Shown here: positions 26,883 to 36,545 of the stretch, piece after piece
Layout: each line of letters starts with the position of its first letter
How positions within the stretch are numbered: position 1 is the stretch's first letter
Assembly: GCA_035502995.1 (NCBI GenBank)
Contig: DATJTW010000006.1
Span: 35,336-99,335, forward strand
Direction: 5' to 3'
Source of the DNA: CADEED01 sp035502995
GTDB taxonomy: Bacteria > Pseudomonadota > Gammaproteobacteria > Steroidobacterales > Steroidobacteraceae
DNA: 64,000 nt
Notes under the pieces: generated by a model
What the model saw: the letters and a program-made list of their open reading frames with translations, nothing else
The model's database searches: none
What the model was told of the DNA's origin: nothing
Made by a program: the position numbers and the translations under genes

Positions 26883-27793
26883 AATCGGCGCCATCGAGAT
26901 TTGCCACGCTCGCGGCACTCGCCGCGCTGCTCCATCTACTCGCGCCGGGCGCGTCCGCCAAAGACGCCGCGCGCAGCGTGCGCGACGACACCGGCGACAC
27001 CGTCGCCGTGTCCGCCGCGCCCTGCCGCATCGTCTCGCTGGCGCCGGGCACGACGGCGATGCTGTACGCCGCCGGCGCCGGTCGCTGCCTGGTCGGCACG
27101 ATCGCGCACTCCACCGAGCCCGCCGAAGCGGCGCAGGTGCCGGTGGTCGGCGACGCGGAAACGCTGGATTTCGAGCAATTGCTGGCCCTGCGGCCCACGG
27201 TGGTGGTCGTCGCGGTGGACGTCGTCCAGCGCGTGCGCATCGATCGCCTGCGCCAGCTCGGCCTGCCCGTGTACCAGGTGCACGTCACGAGTCTCGCCGG
27301 CATGCCGCAGTCGCTGCGCCGGCTCGGCGAGCTCACCGGCACGCGCCGCGAGGCGCAACGCGCGGCCGACGCGCTCGACGCCGACCTCGCGAAGATCACC
27401 ACGACGTTCCGTGGCCGCGCGCCGGTGCGCGTGCTCTACCAGATCTGGGACAAGCCTATCTACACGATCGGCGGCAAACACGTGATCTCCGACGCGCTCG
27501 CCACCTGCGGCGCCGTCAACGTGTTCGGCGAGCTCGGCACGGCGGCACCGGCCGTCACGCGCGAGGCCGCGGTGCTCGCCGATCCGGACCTGATCCTCGC
27601 GTCCGCGCCGCCGGGTGCGGCGACCGAGTGGCTGGCGGAGTGGCGCAAGTTCCCGTCGCTGAAGGCGGTCCGCGGCGGACACATCGTCGAATACACGGAC
27701 GAACGCATCGACCGCATGGGGCCGTCCGTCGTCGCGGCGACGTCCCACTTGTGTGACGTGATCGACGCCGCGCGCGCGCCACGGCACGACTGA
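26879..27793 (+). CDS. periplasmic binding protein, BtuF/heme-type
   Basis: The 304-residue precursor has a signal peptide (FATLAALAALLHLLAPGASA) and a type III periplasmic binding fold: VSLAPGTTAMLYAAGAGRCLVGT, DFEQLLALRPTVVVV, and IWDKPIYTIGGKHVISDALATCGAVNVFGEL. The last segment strongly resembles the BtuF/cobalamin and heme-binding group. A partner ABC permease is not adjacent. Its co-transcription with feo suggests a metal-linked ligand, but the ligand is not visible. Confidence 0.82.
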   Translation: MKSAPSRFATLAALAALLHLLAPGASAKDAARSVRDDTGDTVAVSAAPCRIVSLAPGTTAMLYAAGAGRCLVGTIAHSTEPAEAAQVPVVGDAETLDFEQLLALRPTVVVVAVDVVQRVRIDRLRQLGLPVYQVHVTSLAGMPQSLRRLGELTGTRREAQRAADALDADLAKITTTFRGRAPVRVLYQIWDKPIYTIGGKHVISDALATCGAVNVFGELGTAAPAVTREAAVLADPDLILASAPPGAATEWLAEWRKFPSLKAVRGGHIVEYTDERIDRMGPSVVAATSHLCDVIDAARAPRHD

Positions 27794-27864
27794 CGCCGGC
27801 CCCAATTGTGCGCGGCCGCGTGCCGCGGTTATCTTCGGCCCCGCTCAACCCGGGGGAAACGAAC

Positions 27865-28410
27865 ATGGTGAAGAAGTTGTTTGCCGCACTCGCGGCCGGT
27901 GGCATCGTGGCTTGTGCGACGTCGAATGGTCCGATGACGTCGTGGGGCAAGGAAAACGTCTCGATGCTGGACTACCAGACGGACGGCATCCTGTGCGCGA
28001 CGCTCGCGCAGAACGCCGACGGCGGCAACGGCGCCAACTCGGCCGGCGGCATCAATGGCCGCAACGCCGGCAGCGGCACCGGGCTGCCCACCCAGTCGAC
28101 GACCCAGAGCGGCACGAACTCGAACGCCGCGGTGCCGGTCGGCGGCGGCGGCGTGTATCGCGAAGGTGCCAGCGCCGATTTCGCCAACCGCGCCGCGCAG
28201 CAGCAGCGCCAGGCCGAGATGCAGCGCCTCAAGGCGCGCAACGACGCCATCCACTCCTGCCTCGCGGGCCGCGGCTACACCGAGTTCCGGCTCACGGCCG
28301 ACGAACGCGCCAAGCTCGCCACGTTGCCCGAAGGCAGCGAAGAGCGCCGCAAGTTCCTGTACGCGCTCGCCACGAACCCCGAGGTCCTGAAGAACGCTTC
28401 GACGAGGTAG
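27865..28410 (+). CDS. putative lipoprotein of unknown function
   Basis: This 181-residue protein starts MVKKLFAALAAGGIVACATS, a plausible lipoprotein signal. The middle is a low-complexity Gly/Asn/Ser/Thr stretch (about residues 55-95) and then a charged helical region (QQQRQAEMQRLKARNDAIHSCLAGRGYTEFRLTADERAKL). 'CLAGRGYTEFRLT' resembles short lipoproteins that end in a C..RGY..F motif, but I do not recognise a named family. The stop is part of a GTAGTTAG copy. Confidence 0.7.
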   Translation: MVKKLFAALAAGGIVACATSNGPMTSWGKENVSMLDYQTDGILCATLAQNADGGNGANSAGGINGRNAGSGTGLPTQSTTQSGTNSNAAVPVGGGGVYREGASADFANRAAQQQRQAEMQRLKARNDAIHSCLAGRGYTEFRLTADERAKLATLPEGSEERRKFLYALATNPEVLKNASTR

Positions 28411-28430
28411 TTAGGCCGCCGCCGCGGCGC

Positions 28431-29924
28431 TCACGTCGCCGCGGCCGGCACCACGTCGAACGCCGCCGTCAGGCGGCGCCCGCCACGCGCGAACGGCACG
28501 GTGCCGTGCCACAGGAACGACGGGAACAACACCAGCATCCCGGGCTGCGGCCGGATGTACAGGTCCGGCCCGCAGCCGACCACCGGCGGCGAGATCTCGC
28601 CGAACTTCAGCCAGCCGGCGCGCTCGTCGTCGTCGGCCGGCAATTCCACGTAGTACGCCGAACTGATCCAGCCCTGCGGATGCACGTGGTTGGTATGGAA
28701 TCCGCCCGGCGCCAGCCGCACCGACCACGAGCCCGCGATGCGATAGCCGCCGAGCGTGCGGCGATCCGTCGGATGCGCACGTTTTGCATCGAGCCGGCCG
28801 ACGTAGTCGCGCAGCGGCGCATCGAGCGCGGCGAAGAATTCGCCGATCACCGGGTTGCGCGCCGGCAGGTTGCGCTCCGTCTGCACGCCGCCGCGGATGC
28901 TCTGCGCGAGCGGCCGCCGCTCCGCGCGATGCAACGCGTCCAGCTCGCGCGTCAGCGCCGTGTTGAACGCGACGATGTCCGCGTAGCCGGGCGGTGGCGC
29001 GAGATGGAACACGCGCACGAGCCGCGCGTGATCGACCAGTGCGTCGTACGCCGGATCGCCGAGCAGGCGCAACGCCGTCGCGCGCCAGGCGATCAACTGC
29101 TGATCGTCCGGCGATCCGCGCAACAACGCATCCGCGATGCGCAGCGCTTCGGCCGGCTCGCCGGCGCCGACCAATGCCGGCAGGAGATTGCGCGCCATCG
29201 GCGCGGACCCCGGCAGTCGCTGCACGGCGGCGCGCAGGAACGGCAGCGCCTCGCGCGGCCGGCCGAGATCGCCTAACAAGGCGCCGATCGACGTCTCGAA
29301 CGCGGCGGCGCCGGGTGCGCGGCGCAATCCTTCCTCGAGCTGTGCCAGCGCCGGCTCCAACGCGCCGGCCGAACGCAACAGGTCCGCCGCGACGAGACGC
29401 AGCTGCAATTCACCGGGAAATTCCGCGATCGCGCGCTCGAGCCGCGCGACGCTGCGCGCGCCGTCGCCGGCCTGCCAGCGGATCTCGGCTAACATCCTGT
29501 GCAGCGGCACGTCGAGCGGCCAGCGTTCGAGACCGGCCACGACGCGCGTCTCCGCTTCCGCGTCGCGGCCGGCGAAGCGCAACGCACGCGCGAGATGCGC
29601 GAGCAGTTGCGGCGAGTCGGGCGCAGCGCGCACCAGGCTTTCGAGCGCGGCGCAGCTTTCGTCGGTGCGGCCATCCGCCTCGAGCACGAGCGCGCGATCG
29701 AGCTGCGATTGCGCTGAATCTGGATCGAGTCTCAGCGCGCGATCGATCGCGTCGAGTGCTGCGACAGGTCGTTGCAGATTTGCATTCGCGCGCGCGATCG
29801 CGCGCCATGCCTCGATCGCCGACGCGCCGTCCGGCAAAGACTTGGCCGTGGCCATCGCCCGCTCGAGGTCGCCGGAGTTTGCAAGCGAAACAATGATTTG
29901 TAAGTCGTCGGAGGGAGTAGGCAT
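28431..29924 (-). CDS. TPR protein with C-terminal 2-oxoglutarate/Fe(II) oxygenase domain
   Basis: The 497-residue protein has helical TPR-like repeats through about residue 280 (ALDAIDRALRLDPDSAQSQLDRALVLEADGRTDESC, and similar). The C-terminal domain has FHTNHVHPQGWISSAYYVELP and GMLVLFPSFLWHGTVPF, the metal-binding His-rich strand and distal His of putative 2OG-Fe(II) oxygenases (PF13759-like). It is cytoplasmic by prediction. The start at ATG 29924 is chosen because the upstream extension is Arg-rich. It is divergent from the TonB receptor-halogenase run and may share its substrate. Confidence 0.8.
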   Translation of the reverse strand: MPTPSDDLQIIVSLANSGDLERAMATAKSLPDGASAIEAWRAIARANANLQRPVAALDAIDRALRLDPDSAQSQLDRALVLEADGRTDESCAALESLVRAAPDSPQLLAHLARALRFAGRDAEAETRVVAGLERWPLDVPLHRMLAEIRWQAGDGARSVARLERAIAEFPGELQLRLVAADLLRSAGALEPALAQLEEGLRRAPGAAAFETSIGALLGDLGRPREALPFLRAAVQRLPGSAPMARNLLPALVGAGEPAEALRIADALLRGSPDDQQLIAWRATALRLLGDPAYDALVDHARLVRVFHLAPPPGYADIVAFNTALTRELDALHRAERRPLAQSIRGGVQTERNLPARNPVIGEFFAALDAPLRDYVGRLDAKRAHPTDRRTLGGYRIAGSWSVRLAPGGFHTNHVHPQGWISSAYYVELPADDDERAGWLKFGEISPPVVGCGPDLYIRPQPGMLVLFPSFLWHGTVPFARGGRRLTAAFDVVPAAAT

Positions 29925-30017
29925 CGCTGGAATGGTTGCGCTCACATAGTTAGGCGCAGGGACAGATTTGTCTCGACAGGACATGCGGCGGGCACGCAAC
30001 TATCGACAAATCGGGTA

Positions 30018-30045
30018 TTGCAAGTGAAATCGATATGGCTAGACT
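30018..30045 (+). promoter_or_regulatory. candidate promoter for the TonB-dependent receptor
   Basis: TTGCAA (30018-30023) and TAGACT (30040-30045) are separated by 16 bases within an unusually AT-rich stretch. They lie about 70 bases before the receptor start. Confidence 0.45.
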
Positions 30046-30116
30046 CCGATCAAATTAGAAAATCGGTTTCGTAATTATTCAGACCGAGAAATAGCTTCTA
30101 CAGGGGGGGCATTGCA

Positions 30117-33100
30117 GTGTCCAAGGCATCCAGACGGCTGCGGCGTGAAGCCGCGAGCGCGACGAAGTCGCGTGTATTGAACCTTTCCATCTTCGCCATC
30201 GGCGCGGGCTTGCTCGCACCACTGGCGATCGCACAGGAACAGGATTCCGCGAACAGCGCGGACAACCAGACGACCACCAAGTCCGACGCGGACATGACGG
30301 AGATCCTGGTCACGGGTATCCGCAAGGCGCTGCAGTCGGCGCAGGAAATCAAGAAAGAATCCGACACGGTCGTCGATTCCATCACCGCGACCGACATCGG
30401 CGCATTCCCCGACAAGTCCGTCGCGGAAGCGTTGCAGCGCGTGTCGGGCATCACGGTGACGCGTTTCGCCGCCTCCGGCGACACGACTCACTTCTCGGCC
30501 GAACCCTCGGGCGTCATCATCCGCGGCCTGCCGCAGGTGCGCAGCGAGTTCAACGGCCGCGACAGCTTCAACGCGAACAGCTCGCGCGGCCTGTCGTTCG
30601 GTGACGTTTCGCCCGAGCTCATGGCCGGCGTCGACACGTACAAGAACGCCACCGCCGACATGATCGAAGGCGGCATCGCCGGCACGGTCAACCTGCGTAC
30701 GCACGTGCCGTTCGACTCCGAGGGCTTCGTGCTCGCGCTGTCGGGCGACGTCGGCTACGGCGACCTCACCGAAGACGTGAAGCCGTCGGGCTCCGTCATC
30801 GTCAGCGATCGCTGGGATACCGGCGTCGGCGAATTCGGCGCGATGGCGAACATCGCGTACTCGGAAGTCACCACCGAGTCGCAGGGCACGCAGATCGGCC
30901 GCTTCATGCAGGAACAGGGCGTCGCCGCGTACGGCGGTGGCACCAAGTGGGTTCCGGACGGCGTCGACATCCGCGACAACGTCTACAACCGCACGCGCAC
31001 GGGTCTCTCGTTCGCGGGCCAGTACCAGAGCCCCGAGAAGGCCGTCCTCGCGACCGTCCAGTACAACAAGTCGAAGTACACGAACGAGTGGACCGAGTAC
31101 TCGATGACCGCGGATGGTCCGGGCAACACGCAGACGGCGCAGAACCTCGTGCTCACCTCGCCGACGGCGTTCGCGCCGACCGGCTCGCGTGCGTACACGT
31201 TCGACAGCCGCGGTGTGTTCACCAGCGGCGTGCTGTCCGACACCACCGCCGCGTGGAACGGTCCGTCGACGGACTGGATCCTGCTGCAGCATCCGAACGG
31301 TTTCGCGTCGAACACGGGTCAGACCCAGGCCGGCAACGGTCCGGACGGCGTGGCCGGCACGGCCGACGACGTCGTCGCGGGCCAGCCCACGCATCCGGGC
31401 AATCCGCTCAACCAGCCGTTCCTGAGCTGGGCTTGCACGACGGTATACGACCCGGTCGCGGCCGGCCCCGGTCCCTGCGCTGAATCGACGACCCGCGGCT
31501 ACGGCCTCGGCCTCGACTCGCGCTTCTCCACGCAGACGAACACGACGGAAGATGCGTCGATCAACCTGAAGTGGAACGTCAACGAGCGCGTCGGATTGAA
31601 CTTCGACTTCCAGCGCATCGAGTCCGAAGTTGTCAATTTCGACAACAGCATGAACAACAAGACGTGGGCGGACCTCGACCTCGACCTGTCGCACGGCAAG
31701 CCGCGCTTCAGCGTCACGCCCGCGCGGGGTTGGGGCTTCACGCCCGGGGGTTTCGCGGATCCGCAGAACTACTTCCACGAGTGGACGATGGAGCACGCGG
31801 AGAACAGCTCCGGCACGGAGAACGCGGCCCGCATCGATGCGGACATCAAGATCGAGAGCGGCTGGATGGATTCGCTGCGCGTCGGCGTCCGCCGCGCGGA
31901 GCGCGATCAGGACATCAACTGGTCGACGTACAACTGGGGCTCGGTCACGCCGCTGTGGGGCCTCGTGCCCAACCAGCCGGTGTTCCTGAACCAGGGCAAC
32001 AACCCCGGCACGTACGAAGAACATGATTTCGGTTCCAGCCTGGTGGGCGGCGGCGTGTTCGCCGGCGGCACCTTCCTGCATCCGAACATGGACCTCGTGC
32101 GCAACTACCAGGCGACGATCGACCAGTTCGCAGGCCATTCGAACAGCTGGGTCCCGCTGGGTTCGCGCACGAACTGCGGCGAGCTCGCCATGGGTCTGTA
32201 CTGCCCGGTCGAACAGCAACACGTCAGCGAAGACATCGACGCAGCGTACGTGATGCTGAAGTTCGGCAGTGACGAGACCAAGATCGGCAACGTCGACGTC
32301 CGCGGCAACATCGGTGTGCGCTTCGTGAAGACGGATACGTCCGCGCTGGGCGGCGTCCTCTTCCCGCTGTTCACCGCGCCGACGAATTGCACACCCGCGC
32401 CGGGTCAGCCGATCAGCGCGCTGTGCCTCACGTCAGCCGAAGACCGCGCCTTCATGAATCAGGCGTCGTACTCGCAGACTGGCGGTGCATCGCACACCAA
32501 CTGGCTGCCGAGCTTCAACCTGCGGTTGGGCGTCGCGGAAGGTCAGTTCGTGCGGTTCGCGGCTTCCCGCGCGCTCGCGCGCCCGGACATGGGTCTCTAC
32601 AAGAACTTCCTCAACATCTCGCTCGTCCAGCCCGGTTGCGGCAACGGCACGACGGTCTTCTCGGATCCCAACAACTGCAACAGCAGCGCGATCTCGTACA
32701 CACCGCGCTACACGGCAGAGACGGGCAACCCGGGCCTCGCGTCGACCACCGCCGACCAGCTCGACCTGACGTACGAGTACTACTTCTCGTCCACCGGTTC
32801 GTTCACGGCGTCGGTGTTCTACAAGAAGTTCAACGACTACATCCAGTACGGCAACTACACGCGCGAGCTCACCAACAACGGGGTGACGCGTGAAGTGAGC
32901 ATCCGCGGCCCGGTCACGGGTGACGGTGCGTCTCTGAAGGGCTTCGAAGTGGCGTACCAGTCGTTCCTCGACAACCTGCCGGGTGCGTGGAGCGGCCTGG
33001 GCTACCAGGTCAACTTCACCTACGTCGAGAACCAGGGCATCACGAACAGCAATCTCGCGACGGTCGCCGGCAACGGCTCCGTGCAGCAGGATCCGCTGAT

Positions 33101-33458
33101 CACGTTCACGGATCTGCCGCTCGAGGGCTATTCGAAGACCAGCTACAACATCGTCGGCATGTACGACCGCGGCAAGTTCAGCGCTCGCCTCGCGTACAAC
33201 TGGCGTGACAAGTACCTGATCAGCCAGTCGGACTGCTGCATCAAGCTGCCGATCTGGCAGGACGCGTACGGCCAGCTCGACGGTTCGGTGCACTACAAGC
33301 CGACCGACAGCTTCGACATCTTCCTCGACGCGCAGAACCTGCTGCAGTCGGAGACGGTGTTGCGCCAGCAGGTCAATCAGGAAGGCCTGACCCTGCCGCG
33401 TTCCTGGTTCGTCAACGACCGCCGCTTCCAGCTGGGCGTTCGTTACCGCTTCCAGTAA
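30117..33458 (+). CDS. TonB-dependent outer-membrane receptor
   Basis: The 1113-residue precursor has an N-terminal signal (LSIFAIGAGLLAPLAIAQEQ), a TonB box-like EILVTGIRKAL, and a plug domain (ATDIGAFPDKSVAEALQRVSGITVTR, IRGLPQVRSEFNG, DMIEGGIAGTVNLRT). A long beta-barrel follows, ending QLGVRYRFQ with the aromatic C-terminal residue pair of outer-membrane barrels. It imports an unknown ligand energised by TonB. The start is GTG 30117. It is directly upstream of the halogenase-family genes and shares the strand. A hairpin-plus-T-run ends it. Confidence 0.95.
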   Translation: MSKASRRLRREAASATKSRVLNLSIFAIGAGLLAPLAIAQEQDSANSADNQTTTKSDADMTEILVTGIRKALQSAQEIKKESDTVVDSITATDIGAFPDKSVAEALQRVSGITVTRFAASGDTTHFSAEPSGVIIRGLPQVRSEFNGRDSFNANSSRGLSFGDVSPELMAGVDTYKNATADMIEGGIAGTVNLRTHVPFDSEGFVLALSGDVGYGDLTEDVKPSGSVIVSDRWDTGVGEFGAMANIAYSEVTTESQGTQIGRFMQEQGVAAYGGGTKWVPDGVDIRDNVYNRTRTGLSFAGQYQSPEKAVLATVQYNKSKYTNEWTEYSMTADGPGNTQTAQNLVLTSPTAFAPTGSRAYTFDSRGVFTSGVLSDTTAAWNGPSTDWILLQHPNGFASNTGQTQAGNGPDGVAGTADDVVAGQPTHPGNPLNQPFLSWACTTVYDPVAAGPGPCAESTTRGYGLGLDSRFSTQTNTTEDASINLKWNVNERVGLNFDFQRIESEVVNFDNSMNNKTWADLDLDLSHGKPRFSVTPARGWGFTPGGFADPQNYFHEWTMEHAENSSGTENAARIDADIKIESGWMDSLRVGVRRAERDQDINWSTYNWGSVTPLWGLVPNQPVFLNQGNNPGTYEEHDFGSSLVGGGVFAGGTFLHPNMDLVRNYQATIDQFAGHSNSWVPLGSRTNCGELAMGLYCPVEQQHVSEDIDAAYVMLKFGSDETKIGNVDVRGNIGVRFVKTDTSALGGVLFPLFTAPTNCTPAPGQPISALCLTSAEDRAFMNQASYSQTGGASHTNWLPSFNLRLGVAEGQFVRFAASRALARPDMGLYKNFLNISLVQPGCGNGTTVFSDPNNCNSSAISYTPRYTAETGNPGLASTTADQLDLTYEYYFSSTGSFTASVFYKKFNDYIQYGNYTRELTNNGVTREVSIRGPVTGDGASLKGFEVAYQSFLDNLPGAWSGLGYQVNFTYVENQGITNSNLATVAGNGSVQQDPLITFTDLPLEGYSKTSYNIVGMYDRGKFSARLAYNWRDKYLISQSDCCIKLPIWQDAYGQLDGSVHYKPTDSFDIFLDAQNLLQSETVLRQQVNQEGLTLPRSWFVNDRRFQLGVRYRFQ

Positions 33459-33475
33459 CGATTGAAGTCGATCCG

Positions 33476-33509
33476 GGGCGCGCCGCATCATGCGGCGCGC
33501 CCTTTTTTT
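33476..33509 (+). terminator. intrinsic terminator after the TonB-dependent receptor
   Basis: GGGCGCGCCGCA (33476-33487) pairs with TGCGGCGCGCCC (33491-33502) over TCA, followed by seven Ts. It separates the receptor from the halogenase genes, so these need their own promoter or read-through. Confidence 0.9.
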
Positions 33510-33538
33510 CGACCGGACGTTTTCTGCAGAATCCCGCG

Positions 33539-35056
33539 ATGAACTCCGCCCCTCCGCTCAGGCTGGTGATCGTCGGTGGTGGCACCGCCGGCTGGATGAC
33601 GGCCGCCGCCTTCGCCGCGACGCTGCGCCCCGATCAATGCGAGGTGCGGCTGATCGAGTCCAGCGAGATCGGCATCGTCGGCGTCGGCGAGGCCACGCTG
33701 CCGCACATCCGCTTCTTCAACCGCCGCATCGGCATCGACGAGCGCGAGCTGATGGCGCATACGCACGCCACCTTCAAGCTCGGCATCGAGTTCGTGAACT
33801 GGGCGCGCCTCGGCGACAGCTACATCCACCCATTCGGCGCCTACGGCACGCGCGCCGGCGGCGTCTCCTTCCACAATTTCTGGCTGCGCCGCCGCCGGGC
33901 TGGCGACACGACGCCGATCGAGGACTACTCGCTGCCCATCGTCGCGAGCCGGCGCAACCGGTTCTCGCTGCCGTCCGAGGACACGACCTCGCTGAGCTCG
34001 ACGTTCGGCTACGCGTTCCAGTTCGACGCCTCGCTGTACGCGCAATACCTGCGCGGCTTCGCCGAGCAGCGCGGCGTCAAGCGCACGGATGCGAAGGTCG
34101 TCGACGTCGCCCTGCGTGGCGAGGACGGCTTCATCGAGTCCATCAAGCTCGACAGCGGCGAGACCGTCGCCGGCGATCTCTTCATCGACTGCTCCGGCTT
34201 CCGCGGCCTGCTGATCGAACAGGCGCTGAAGACCGGCTACGACGAATGGACTCGCTGGTTGCCCTGCGATCGCGCCGTGGCCATGCCCTGCGAGAACGCC
34301 GGGCCGCTCACGCCGTACACGCGCGCCACCGCGCGCGAGGCCGGCTGGCAGTGGCGCATCCCGCTGCAGCACCGCACCGGCAACGGCTACGTGTACAGCA
34401 GCAAGTTCATCTCCGACGACGAAGCCGGCGCCAAGCTCTCGTCGCGTCTCGACGGCAAGGCGCTGGCGGATCCGCGCTTCCTGCGCTTCACCGCCGGCCG
34501 GCGCCGCAAGACCTGGAACCGCAACTGCGTGGCCATCGGCCTCGCCGGCGGTTTCCTCGAGCCGCTCGAGTCGACCAGCATCCACCTGATCCAGGTCGCG
34601 ATCACCACGCTGATCGACTACGTGACACCGGGCCGCGCGTTCGATCCGCGCACCGTCGAGGCGTTCAACCGCTGGATCGAGATGGAATACGACCGCGTCC
34701 GCGACTTCCTGATCCTGCATTACCACGCGACCGAGCGCGACGACGCGCCGCTGTGGAACTACTGCCGGACGATGGACATCCCGGACTCGCTGAAACACAA
34801 GATGGAGCTGTTCCGGCGGCGCGCGCAGGTCGTGCAGTACAAGGACGGCCTGTTCCTCGAACCGAGCTGGCTGGCCGTGTACTTCGGCCAGCGCGTCATG
34901 CCCGACGGCTACGACCCGCGCGCCGACGCTACGCCGCGCCCGGATCTCGACGGCTGGATGACGACGATGCGCGACCGCATCGATACCGCCGTGAACCAGA
35001 TGCCGGACCACGAGACGTTCCTCGCGCAGTACTGCCCGTCCGGAGCGCGCGCGTGA
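33539..35056 (+). CDS. flavin-dependent tryptophan-halogenase family protein 1
   Basis: The 505-residue protein has the FAD motif VIVGGGTAGW, VGVGEATLP and WQWRIPL, the WxWxIP signature of flavin-dependent halogenases. Lys80 (TFKLGIEF) and Glu344 (EPLESTSIH) sit at the positions corresponding to catalytic Lys79 and Glu346 of PrnA, so it should be competent. PF04820 members in TonB-receptor clusters often have unknown substrates, so tryptophan is not assumed. It ends in a GTGA overlap with gene 2. Confidence 0.9.
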   Translation: MNSAPPLRLVIVGGGTAGWMTAAAFAATLRPDQCEVRLIESSEIGIVGVGEATLPHIRFFNRRIGIDERELMAHTHATFKLGIEFVNWARLGDSYIHPFGAYGTRAGGVSFHNFWLRRRRAGDTTPIEDYSLPIVASRRNRFSLPSEDTTSLSSTFGYAFQFDASLYAQYLRGFAEQRGVKRTDAKVVDVALRGEDGFIESIKLDSGETVAGDLFIDCSGFRGLLIEQALKTGYDEWTRWLPCDRAVAMPCENAGPLTPYTRATAREAGWQWRIPLQHRTGNGYVYSSKFISDDEAGAKLSSRLDGKALADPRFLRFTAGRRRKTWNRNCVAIGLAGGFLEPLESTSIHLIQVAITTLIDYVTPGRAFDPRTVEAFNRWIEMEYDRVRDFLILHYHATERDDAPLWNYCRTMDIPDSLKHKMELFRRRAQVVQYKDGLFLEPSWLAVYFGQRVMPDGYDPRADATPRPDLDGWMTTMRDRIDTAVNQMPDHETFLAQYCPSGARA

Positions 35057-36543
35057 GCGCGGGGCCGCGCAGCGTCGTCGTGGTCGGCGGCGGTTCCGTC
35101 GCGTGGATCGCCGCGCTGGCGCTGCGCCGCACGTTCCGGCACCTGCCGCTCGACGTCACCGTGCTCGACACGGGGCCCGACGCCACGGGGCCGCGCGTGC
35201 ACTGGACGCTGCCGTCGCAGCGCGGCGCGCATGCGCAGCTCGGCGTGGGCGAGGGGGAGTTCCTGCGCGCCACGGGCGCCACGTTCCGGCTCGCGTCCGA
35301 ACACACGGGCTGGCAGGGCGGCGAGCGACGCTACGTGCACGCGCACGGCGAGATCGGCACGCCGATCGACGTCACGCCGTTCTACAAGTGGATCGTCGAA
35401 CGCACGCTGGCCGGCAAGACGGAGCGCGCCGAGGACTGGTCGATCGCGGCGCTGGCCGCGCGCAACGGACGCTTCGCGCAGCCCATGGGCGCGGAGAAGG
35501 AGCTGACGGCCAGCTTCACCTACGGCTTCCACGTCGACGAGCGCGCCTACGCCACGTTCCTGCGCAGCGCCGCGGATCGCGGCGGCGTGCGGCGCATCGT
35601 CGGCACGCTGGCAGACGTGCAGCGCGCAGCGGATGGCCGCGTCGAGACGTTGCGGCTCGCGGATGGCGGGCAGGTCAGCGCGGATTTCTTCGTCGACGCC
35701 AGCGGCGCCGGCGCGTTGCTGATGAGCCGCGTGGACGACACGCCGCGCCTCGACTGGCGGCGGTGGTTTCCCTGCGATCGCGCGATCGCGGGTCTCGCGC
35801 CGGGCGAAGTGGATCCCGCGGCGATGACTCGCACGCTGGCCGGGGACAACGGCTGGTCGTGGCGCGTGCCGTTGATGGGCGCGACCGCGGTCGGCGGCTA
35901 TCACGCGTCGGCGTTCGGTGGCGACGACGCGCTTCGCGCCGGGCTCGAGCGCGTCGCGCCCGGACTGCGCGACGTCGCGGTCGTGCCCGTGACCGCCGGA
36001 CGTCGCCAGAAGTTCTGGGTGAACAATTGCGTGGCGCTGGGCGCCGCCGCGGTCGAGCTCGAACCGCTGGCGGGCGCGCACCTGCACCTCGCGCAGCTCG
36101 GCCTCGCGGCGTTCATGGAGCTGTTCCCGCTCGATTCGCACCCGGCGGCAGAAGCCGCGGAGTACGACGCGCAGATGGCCGCATACGCCGACCGGCTGCG
36201 CGACTTCACGCTGGCTCACTACCGAGCGGGTCCCCGCCGCCCCGGCGCGTTCTGGGACGCCGTGCACGCCGAGCCGCTGCCCGATTCGCTGGCCGCGAAG
36301 CTCGATCCCTGGCGCGCCAGCGGCCGCCTGACCATCGCCGATTTCGAAACGTTCGAGGAAACCGACTGGGCCTGGCTGCTGATCGGCGCCGGCGACCGGC
36401 CGCAGGCGCTCGAGCTGCGCGTCGCCGACGAGGTGCGCAAGCTCTTGCCCGTCGAAGCCGAGTCGCTGCGCCAGACCATCGCGCGCCTGGCATCGTCGAT
36501 GCCGCGCCACGGCGATTTCCTGCGGCGGCTGCACGCGAGGTAA
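35053..36543 (+). CDS. halogenase-family flavoprotein 2, lacking key residues
   Basis: The 496-residue protein has a modified FAD motif (VVVGGGSVAWIAA) and WSWRVPL, aligned with the halogenase fold. The catalytic Lys position is Arg79 (TFRLASEH). The EPLEST motif reads EPLAGAH, so the catalytic Glu is Ala340. Its sequence is much more diverged than genes 1 and 3. It may have lost halogenation, act as a reductase/oxygenase, or serve as a partner. It is coupled by overlap to gene 1. Confidence 0.85.
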   Translation: MSAGPRSVVVVGGGSVAWIAALALRRTFRHLPLDVTVLDTGPDATGPRVHWTLPSQRGAHAQLGVGEGEFLRATGATFRLASEHTGWQGGERRYVHAHGEIGTPIDVTPFYKWIVERTLAGKTERAEDWSIAALAARNGRFAQPMGAEKELTASFTYGFHVDERAYATFLRSAADRGGVRRIVGTLADVQRAADGRVETLRLADGGQVSADFFVDASGAGALLMSRVDDTPRLDWRRWFPCDRAIAGLAPGEVDPAAMTRTLAGDNGWSWRVPLMGATAVGGYHASAFGGDDALRAGLERVAPGLRDVAVVPVTAGRRQKFWVNNCVALGAAAVELEPLAGAHLHLAQLGLAAFMELFPLDSHPAAEAAEYDAQMAAYADRLRDFTLAHYRAGPRRPGAFWDAVHAEPLPDSLAAKLDPWRASGRLTIADFETFEETDWAWLLIGAGDRPQALELRVADEVRKLLPVEAESLRQTIARLASSMPRHGDFLRRLHAR

Positions 36544-36545
36544 CG

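Noticed and set aside
30075..32222. A 715-codon minus-strand frame opposite the TonB receptor
   Set aside because: Antisense shadow rich in Arg/Val/Ala/His with no domain signal; the receptor is unambiguous.
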